From Chalara sp. BL73 (taxonomy: Eukaryota > Ascomycota > Leotiomycetes > Helotiales): DNA of 64,000 bases. The position numbers and the translations under genes are program-made. Under the pieces are notes generated by a model. The model was not told where the DNA came from. It saw only the letters and a list, made by a program, of their open reading frames with translations, and ran no database searches. This document shows positions 56,402-64,000 of the stretch, in pieces. How positions within the stretch are numbered: the stretch's first letter is position 1; each line of letters starts with the position of its first letter. The stretch lies in contig CAKJVC010000191.1 of NCBI GenBank assembly GCA_918026815.1, forward strand, positions 558,001 through 622,000, read 5' to 3'.

Positions 56402-57422
56402 TTAGGAAATGGTTTGAAGAGGGCTCGAGACTTGGTAGAGGCTGTTAAAATACAGGAAGGAGGACAATGCTAATGAACGAGAGTATGATAGTGAAGCACT
56501 TGCATCAAAACGAAACTGCACAGATGAGATATCTATAAAGAACCTACGAAGACTCTTGCTCACCACCAAGAGGCCTTTAGGACAAAAGAATAACCTATGT
56601 AGTGGCTTAATCCAAGAGGGCCAGTGATGCTAAACTCCACTCTGGCCACCGCGTTCAAACCCTGCATCGCCTTCAGCGCATGCTATTCCTCGCATGAGAG
56701 AGAAATTCAGTTCTTGGCAACATCGCTTAAATCGAGCGTTGCTCGAAAAGGCGGCTCTAAAAATAGTCGGCCCCGAGAGCCCGACACAAAACGGCGCCAA
56801 CCTAATGGGCGGGTCCTGTGTTCTTAGCTTGTCGAATCGAAGAATGGAGCTTCAAGTACCGGCATGGAAATCATCGTACCTCAGCCTCCCGACATCACAT
56901 ACCATCGTGGTAAGGCTGAATTTGATCTTCGCCGTAGCCAGCTTGCCAAGACCCAAAGATCATCCAGGCCTCCGCGGAGGCCGCTGAGCCTCGTCAATAC
57001 TTGCTCCAGGGCCTCTGCAAACTCCAAGCCTACAGCCTATGTTATGGCACTACCCGGATGTCCTCAAGGATATGGCTCTGATTGAACATTATAAAGCATA
57101 AAAACAGCTGTGGTGCTAAGACCTTGGTAAAGGTGCCCAAGTTCTGAAATATTTGATACCAACAGGTGAAAATACGATCTTGATTGCAGCAAGAGATCCA
57201 GATTATGTGATAACACATCTCTTTTTTTTCATTTCTTTTTCATCACAACCAATTTAACTTCTAGTGCTTCCCTGTTTGCACATCATCTTAGCCAGACGGT
57301 TAGGCTCCGCAGTCTTGATCTGTAATTGCATATCGTGTCACTTCGCTGCGTTCTAGCGTAGACGTCTATGTAATATGGCATAACAGGTCAGATATATTGT
57401 TGGAACACAGCAATCTCATCAA
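56402..57422. other. Intergenic
   Basis: 56620-57085 is G+C-richer with overlapping plus frames of 67-97 codons, none recognisable. No RNA gene seen. Confidence 0.4.
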
Positions 57423-58029
57423 TTACAACCACATATGCGCACTCTTCGACTTCCCCAATTCTCCCCAAACCTCCTGTTTTCCGCCTGTCAACCTCTTCTT
57501 AACAGCCCGCTCATTCACAGCATTCCAAACTCCATTCATACACCCCCCTCTTATCATTTAAATACTGTAGAAGATACACGTGCTTCCACACATCCAGCCC
57601 AAGCAGCTGTTTCTTCCTTGCGGGACCAATATCCTGATCCCTACCCGTGATGAGTTCCAATGTGATCCTCTCCTCACCCTGCGCCCGCCATCCCTGGTCG
57701 CTCCCCGTAACCCCCAGGGACACCACCGCGTGCGCAAATTTAATACCCTAGGTTGAGCCTAAGCGCTTCTCACGTGCGGCCGAGAGGATTGAAAGGAGGG
57801 ATGCGGATGAAGGAGGTTGGGTAACGTTTTCCCAAAAGAGTGTGTAGCTTATTTGATCGCTTCCGTTGACTTTCACAGATTCCTGAAGATGCAGGGAGGA
57901 GACGAGGGACGCGCCGTTTGGTAAGGTGAGTGTCGCGTTCAAATTGGTGATATAGGGTTGGCTGTGCTTGGAGTGGTGAGGGTCATTATATGTTTGGAGA
58001 TATAGGGCTCGACTATCTTTTATTGCCAA
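57423..58029 (-). pseudogene. Mn/Fe superoxide dismutase pseudogene
   Basis: The minus strand reads DPHHSKH..YITNLNA and VKVNG....TLFWENV, the N-terminal half of Mn/Fe superoxide dismutase, then an in-frame TAG (57750-57748), then AVVSLGV.GS, ITLEL.TGRDQD and LLGLDVWKHVYLLQYLND of the C-terminal half. At the six-G run (plus-strand C6, 57543-57548) the frame slips; the next frame continues with GVWNAVNERAVKKRLTG, the dismutase C-terminus. The His before SLFW, a metal ligand, is Tyr; the Glu of the DxWEH motif is Lys, while D and H remain. No start codon is visible upstream of 58029. No introns separate the parts, so a retro-copy is possible. Non-functional. Confidence 0.85.
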
Positions 58030-59852
58030 TGACTGCTACCCATATTTGAAATTTTCCATGATACATATAGAGGAGCCCAGGGAGTGTATTATATGGCTGC
58101 CGTATTGATGCTTAATCTATCCCAGGCTAAATACGTAAATTTGTTTCGTGTGTGTGAACTTAATATGATTCTGTAGCCAATGTAGTTCATTCTTTGAAAT
58201 CACAAAATGCGATATGAGAGGTTTTGAGGTTGCTTGCGGAAGCAACTCTGATGGAAACCTTGATAAGCGAAATGCGAACAATGTTCTCGTGAAACTTGCT
58301 CATCCCAGCCATACGGCTAGGATCCAGCATCACGACTGAGATACATCAATCATCATAGATTTTCAATAATACCATAGTTCTACTGACTGTTTGAGCAAAT
58401 AATTATAGGACATTAGATGCGGTCTGAGTCTAAGCGTCCATCTTTATATATATCCTTGAAGTCCCGCCTGCGCGGCGTATAGCTGCAATCCTATATTCGA
58501 GAGATTTGAGTCTATCACAACCTCTCAGCTAAATTGCATTGTACTGTGCATCTGACAGAGGCCGTACCTGTTCGATTAAAACAAAATGTACAATGACTCC
58601 CTACCTCTCATCTTCTGTTTCCCGCTCCAAATGTCAAACTTCACTACACTGTGCATCCTCCACTTCTCCGATTCCTTATCGATGAACACCATAGAACTTA
58701 TTTGCAAATCTCTTTTAGATTTGGATATCTCAAAATTGTTCATATAATTCGTTTCCTGTTTACTCTCTATCGTCTATTTTTCTTCAATAGAGATAAGTGT
58801 TGATACTGGTATATATAAAAGTCAATATAGTGACCCGGTGGAATGCATTCCGATTTTTTATCGGTGAGTAAGGCAAAATATGTGACAGACATTAGTTAGA
58901 TGTTAGTGAGAGTAGTATCATTGGGAGGGGATGCTTAGCTGTGAAGGATGGTGAGAGGATAAGGTTCAGGGTTGTTGGGTGGTAGTTATGGGTGATGGCA
59001 GGGAATGTCGGGACTCTGCGGATATTCAGATCAATCAAGGTAGATTGATATTAGGTTATCGATGCGCTTACGGATGATGGTGATTCCGGATCGAGCCAGA
59101 GCGGTCTGCAGGTTCTTGGATGTCTCTAGTCGTGATGACATTAAACATTAGTAGCCTGTACTCTCCCTCCTTTGCAAGCTAATAATGCCTCTCCACGAGG
59201 TACCCCAAATTGCTTCAGCTCATGGCTCTTGCTGAGTAGGGCAGTTGGCCATATTCCTATGGCAGGCTGATTCAGTATCTAAACTAGTATGAGCCTGACA
59301 TTCAGTCGGGTTACTTAAGTCTTATTGCGAGTGATAATGCATCTGAAATCTCTAGAGCCTCAGCACCGCTAGCGTATCAGCAAGACTGACATTTTCTTGA
59401 ATTCCAGCGAGAACTTTCTAACATTGGTATCTCATAATCCATCCAGTGCCTATTCCCATCTTTTAAGCATGTTCCCTCGTCTTGACCAGTCAGGCCGAGT
59501 TGTCGTTCTTTTCATTGCTCGCGTTGTTTCAAGTTCAGGGACGACTCCCATTTCTTCTCACATGCGCGAGATTTACTCGCACTAAGACGAAAAATTGCCC
59601 AAGTCCAACCCTTTCTCAACACAAATTTCTCATTCCTAAAGCACATACGTCATCGTTTCAGAGCAAAACCCTGCGGTTAGCATTACAAATGCTTTCTAGG
59701 CGTACCTCGTGTTTGACTGGGGCTGAAAAGGTCTTGGTGATCATGGTGGATTCCACTTTTATGCTGGGTGCGGTTGCTCGGGTCCTCGGGTCCCGAAACC
59801 TCCATTTGTTTTGCCTCCTTCCCACTTTGCATTCTCTATTCAACTTCCGGCG
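58030..59852. other. Intergenic, 1.8 kb
   Basis: No gene supported. The right end (59600-59850) may contain 5' UTR or an earlier coding start of the downstream regulator, whose frame stays open for a short way upstream of 59853. Confidence 0.4.
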
Positions 59853-62553
59853 ATGCAGATGGACGGGCGTATTGATGAGGAGCAGCAATTGTGTTGGTCA
59901 AGGACTGCACTTCCTGCTGCACCTCCTACTGCTGTAAGTATTGTCCGTCCTCTCTCGAGTTGTGTCGAGAGATGTTCATCATGTGATTGAGCACGTGATG
60001 CAGGACATTCGTCGCCCAACAGCTGTTATGCCATGCTGGAATCGAAAAGTCGGCCACTCATGTACTTATGGGTTTTAAAGAGGCTGATGCTAACTCTATA
60101 TATACGTAGTGTGATGTTTGCTACCTAAGAAAGGTAAGTTTCCAGACTGGTGGAGAAGTTATTGTATGTAAAGCCATGCTGAGTATCTGCTTGCTAGATA
60201 AAATGTGATCGGAAGACGCCGTGTGGAAATTGCACAGATTCGCGGATATCGTGCCAAAGAGAACGCCAAAGATCAGAACGCAAGTCTCGTGAAATAGTGC
60301 CGAAAGAGCTGTAAGAATTCTGGCCAGGAGTGACTTGTTGGCTGAAAATGTGCAGGTCAGATACCCTCAATGATATCAAACAGCGCATGGGGACCTTAGA
60401 AGCTTCTCTTAGTCAACTGATTGCTCTCCAAACCCATTCAGTTCAAGGCTCGAGTACTCCAAGGAGCCCCCCTCGAAAACGACGACGAGCGGAAGGGCTT
60501 GATAGGGATTTGCATAACCAAGACTCACCATATGCCTCTTCCCCTTATGTGACAGCTGCAGCCGAATCTCAGAAAGCCTCTCCGTTCCGTACTGTAGAGG
60601 TTCAGATGCTTATCCAGAATGAATTTAAATGGGCGCTTGGGTTGGATCGAAAACAGGAAGCAGCGTTCAAATCCGCTTTAACGTCGCTGAAGGAGAAGCT
60701 GAATACGTCATTCTTTGAGAGCGATGCCATCAATGAAGATGTGTCAGATCAGGCTCTCAAAGAGATGTCAATCCCCAATTTATCACTGATACAATGGATG
60801 TTGCTGTGTAAGTCTTACAAGTTCTTATGCACCACATACTGAACATTATTCTCAGCGGGAGAATCTGGTAGGCCAATCTATTCAGCAACCGAGTTCATAC
60901 CAATCATATCTCGACAAAATTTAGCACGCATGAGCCATAGAGTCCTCAAAAATCCTAATGATCGCGACAACCTAGCTTGCTTGATCTGCACTACTGCCTA
61001 TGCGGGATATTTCTTGCAGGAGATTGTATTGTTGGGACACAGCATAGAGACCGGATTCGAAGATGAGCTCAGCTTTCAGGCTCAGGAACATTTCGCGACC
61101 ACTCGGGCGGCGATATCAAGAATTTTAACAGAAGCAGAAGCAAATCTTGATAACCTGCAGGCTCTCTGTTTTGGTGTAAGTTGCTACCCTGCTCTTCTCT
61201 TCGAATCAAATTCTCATAACGCTCTCAAAGGTTATGATTTCACAAGAGCACGGAGATTTTGCTGCCGCTTGGCTGCTTACAGAGGCTGCATGCAAGATGT
61301 GTCTTGCGCTAGATCTCCATAAAAGAGTAAATAGGTACAGCAGCCGGCCGCAAGAGATGGAGGCATACTACTGCTTCACGCTCATGTACAAGTATGATAA
61401 AGGACTGGCCATGAATCTTGGTCGGCCCTCATCCTTAGATGATTCAACTATTGAGGTTGATGTTCTTCGGCCACCATGGGCGCCATCAAATGCCGTCGAC
61501 AATTACCGCATTTACCTCCAACTTTCTCAAATACAAAGCCGAATCATGAACGAATTGCGCTCAAGTGATGGAGCCTCGCGCGCAGCTTTTGTAATCTCTA
61601 ATATTTTAGGGGAGATGGAGGGGATCTCGCAGCTCAAGTCAGAGGTAAAGATCATTATATGCTACAGCCGTAACAATGCCACTGACCATCTCCAGCTCCA
61701 ACAAATACCACCGAACTTAAAGTATGACTCACGAATGGAATCAGCCATGGTAGACTTTGCTTTCTTCTCAGTGAAAACTGTGCTTTTCCTCTCCGGTCCC
61801 CAAGAGCTGAGATTGGTACACAAAGAAGCAATTTTGCATGCGGCGAGGTCGGCACTTCGTGCTGTACAAATCGCCAGGGAACTGCCATCCACTTCGCAAT
61901 ATAATAGAAGCTATATGTGGAAATCATTTGCGCATTGGTAATATAATAGGTCTGCTCCCATGTACCGTCAGACTGACAATTGCTGAAGGTCGATTCTGCA
62001 TTACCCTTTTACACCGTTCTTTGTGCTTTTCTGCAATGTCATCTCAAGCTGCAATTCACAAGACTTTATTATTATGCAGCAGTTCGTTACATACCTGGAA
62101 GAAGCCAAAGAACTTGTATACCCACATTTACGATACAAAAGACCATGAAAACAGACTGACAATATTTTTCAGAGCACCTCCATCGCGAAGCTTCACAAAC
62201 TATGCATCCCTTTCCACTCTCTCGCCTCCAGCATACTAATTTCCGAAAACGACCAGCCCTCAGCGCCTCTATACAATCCATCACAAGATCACATGCCGCT
62301 TGGCAATGCGCCATCTCAGACTCACAGCCATACCTCTCAGCCCGTGCTGCCAGAACAAATGTACGATATGCCTATCGCGCAAGGAGGCTTAGCAATGGGA
62401 TATCAAGGCTTGCTGCAGGTAAAGGGAGGCGGCTATGGAGACCCCCATCTCTGGGACTTTATGGGCACACAGCCGATGCTACAATGGTTAGACTCGGACT
62501 TCTCGAATTTCGAAGATAGTTGGGGACTGCCGCAACAGCCACCCCCTCCATAA
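59853..62553 (+). CDS. Zn2Cys6 transcription regulator with fungal-specific domain
   Basis: Nine exons (59853-59933, 60110-60133, 60198-60310, 60356-60807, 60856-61175, 61231-61644, 61696-61937, 61989-62115, 62173-62553) join in one frame to 717 residues. The zinc cluster is assembled from exons 2 and 3: C-DV-C-YLRKIK-C-DRKTP-C-GN-C-TDSRIS-C, i.e. C-x2-C-x6-C-x5-C-x2-C-x6-C. Exon 4 has the linker and a short coiled coil (TLNDIKQRMGTLEASLSQL) for dimerisation. Exons 5-8 carry the fungal-specific transcription factor domain (DLHKR...., LDKGLAMNLGRPSSLDD-like block, HWSILHYPFTPFFVLFC). The C-terminus is Gln/Pro/Met-rich with an acidic tryptophan end, a likely activation region. The start at 59853 is the first ATG in frame. 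Targets unknown. Confidence 0.88.
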
Positions 62554-64000
62554 CCCGCTGATCCTTATTGCAGCAATGTATTATGTCATAAATAAGTTAG
62601 TGTGGAGAGGATGATTTGCTGGGGGTACGCTGCAGCTGTCAGGTATGTAGGAGTAGTGCCCTTGGCAGAGTTAGTAACACTAGGGGTTCAGCTTGCTGAT
62701 CCGATACTCGGCTCGGCTCGGCTTTGGAGAGAGATCGCAGTGCAGTATTCAAAAGCTGAGCAACAGACGAATTCAGCTTCATAGGGATCAAAGCCGCTTC
62801 CATCCCATGCTCTATGTTCCAATGGCCCCAATTTATCCTCCATACGACACTAGAGACTCTTCGTCAATCGGTGATGATAAGCATTGTATGGGTTTGGTTT
62901 TTTCACTAGGTTGTTGTACATTCAGGACCTCCCAAATATAGAATTTTTATAAAGTATTTTGCAGATAGCAATATTTGTTGTCGGTGATGCTGAAATTACC
63001 AAGGTCTTAGTAGACAGACTTGTAGGTAGAGCGAATCGAAACGCTTGACTGCTCGATTGATTGTCCTTTTGACCAATGTCCCATTCCTTTATCTCAAAGC
63101 CTTGACCGCTTGCGAATGGAATGTGGTCAAGTTCTATGTACAGTCACACATGGATTGCATCACCACCGAGATAGGAGACACAACCTTCGTGGCCCAGCCG
63201 AATCCTTGCGTTTACTTTCATTTAAATTTTGTTGTGTTGTGCACGTAAATTCGATAGAGCGTAGAATAGAGAGTACTGAAGCTTGTAGAGCTGTAGAGCT
63301 GTAGATTAACACAAGTAAAACGGTTGAATTGGTTCCCAAATACAAAAACAATTCGACGCGTAGAGCTCCACGCTTCTTAGCAGTGAGCACCAAGCAAGCT
63401 CCTACTCCGTAGTTGAGGGACGCTGTCTTACGTAATCGTAAAGTAAAGTCATCACAATCACGTATCCTTAGGCTGTAATCTCACCAACGTGTATAAGGTA
63501 TACTTACTGAAAATGATAAGATAAAAAGAAACAGAAAGCCACGCACCTGTATTTACATAGGTATGTGGAGGCCTTGCTGTCTGCCATAACGTTATGCCTA
63601 AGAAAATAAGACCGCCAAGTTGCGTACCAGAGGATGGAAATTAAAGATTGCCACCGATGGGCTACTATCTCACGGCTTTGAACCCGCGTAGGAGCGGTTG
63701 TAAATTATTTACAAAGTCCTTTAACTAATTTATCAATAAAAAAAACGACATAAAACATTGCCAGGAGTCCTTGGTGATGAAACCCACATCCCTGCCAGAT
63801 TACCCACCCGGGAGTAGCTAGTGTTTGCAAAATAATACAGCTTCACAATAAAAACCTGTCAACAAGTCACGCTTTTGAAGGGCGTGATCCTCACTCCCGG
63901 CATGAGACCGCCATCTGCTACAGGTGGGAGAGGGAGCCCTAATAATTCCCCCAATACCAGAGGAAGAGGCGTGGCCCCAGAACTCTTGAGCGTATCAATT
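62554..64000. other. Intergenic to the window edge
   Basis: No gene supported. A repeated GTAGAGCT unit occurs at 63284-63303. Short frames on both strands lack recognisable content. Confidence 0.4.

Overview
The window looks like a chromosome segment of a filamentous ascomycete (Pezizomycotina, probably Leotiomycetes-like; the class is inference from gene families). Evidence: genes carry several short GT-AG introns of about 45-70 nt, there are two HET-domain genes, a NACHT/ankyrin/CorA-like protein, Zn2Cys6 regulators, and a chromodomain-bearing Ty3/gypsy element inactivated by C-to-T/G-to-A change. Gene density is low and relics are many, as in an accessory or transposon-rich region.

Layout. 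1-3.9 kb: no gene. 4.0-7.3 kb: eight-exon gene fusing a GH64 beta-1,3-glucanase, a CBM6 and a GH18 chitinase. 7.6-11.2 kb: a small frameshifted exon and a broken membrane-protein gene. 12.6-13.4 kb: a small acidic protein and a relic of a gypsy integrase tail plus chromodomain. 14.0-15.5 kb: secreted Cys-rich protein with a NucA/NucB nuclease domain. 17.1-17.5 kb: small secreted six-cysteine protein. 18.7-19.9 kb: Zn2Cys6 regulator. 20.0-27.6 kb: a nested pair of transposons. The outer one is a TIR element with a perfect 9-bp target duplication; the inner one is a 6.5-kb gypsy element with 351-bp LTRs and a 5-bp duplication. 28.0-29.0 kb: NmrA-like protein. 31.8-42.1 kb: HET gene, CorA-like membrane protein, second HET gene. 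44.1-44.9 kb: O-methyltransferase. 45.8-52.8 kb: a degenerate NACHT gene whose second half is joined in frame to an unrelated proline-rich protein, giving a proline-rich/NACHT-C/ankyrin/CorA-like chimera. 53.9-56.4 kb: large single-exon protein of unknown function. 57.4-58.0 kb: Mn-superoxide dismutase pseudogene. 59.9-62.6 kb: nine-exon Zn2Cys6 regulator.

Most notable: (1) the retrotransposon is a mosaic. The outer part of each LTR is unmutated and the inner part is hypermutated, with the switch at the same LTR position on both sides. All 39 LTR differences are transitions, and 38 of 39 are C-to-T after a pyrimidine (or the complement), never at CpG; this is not the classic CpA RIP signature. 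(2) Inside this wrecked element an antisense ORF with a zinc-cluster-like cysteine pattern is intact. (3) The proline-rich/NACHT fusion.

Working together (inference): the HET and NACHT genes suit an allorecognition or innate-immunity neighbourhood; the wall-degrading fusion, nuclease and small secreted protein suit interaction with other organisms. Nothing here looks like a complete biosynthetic cluster.
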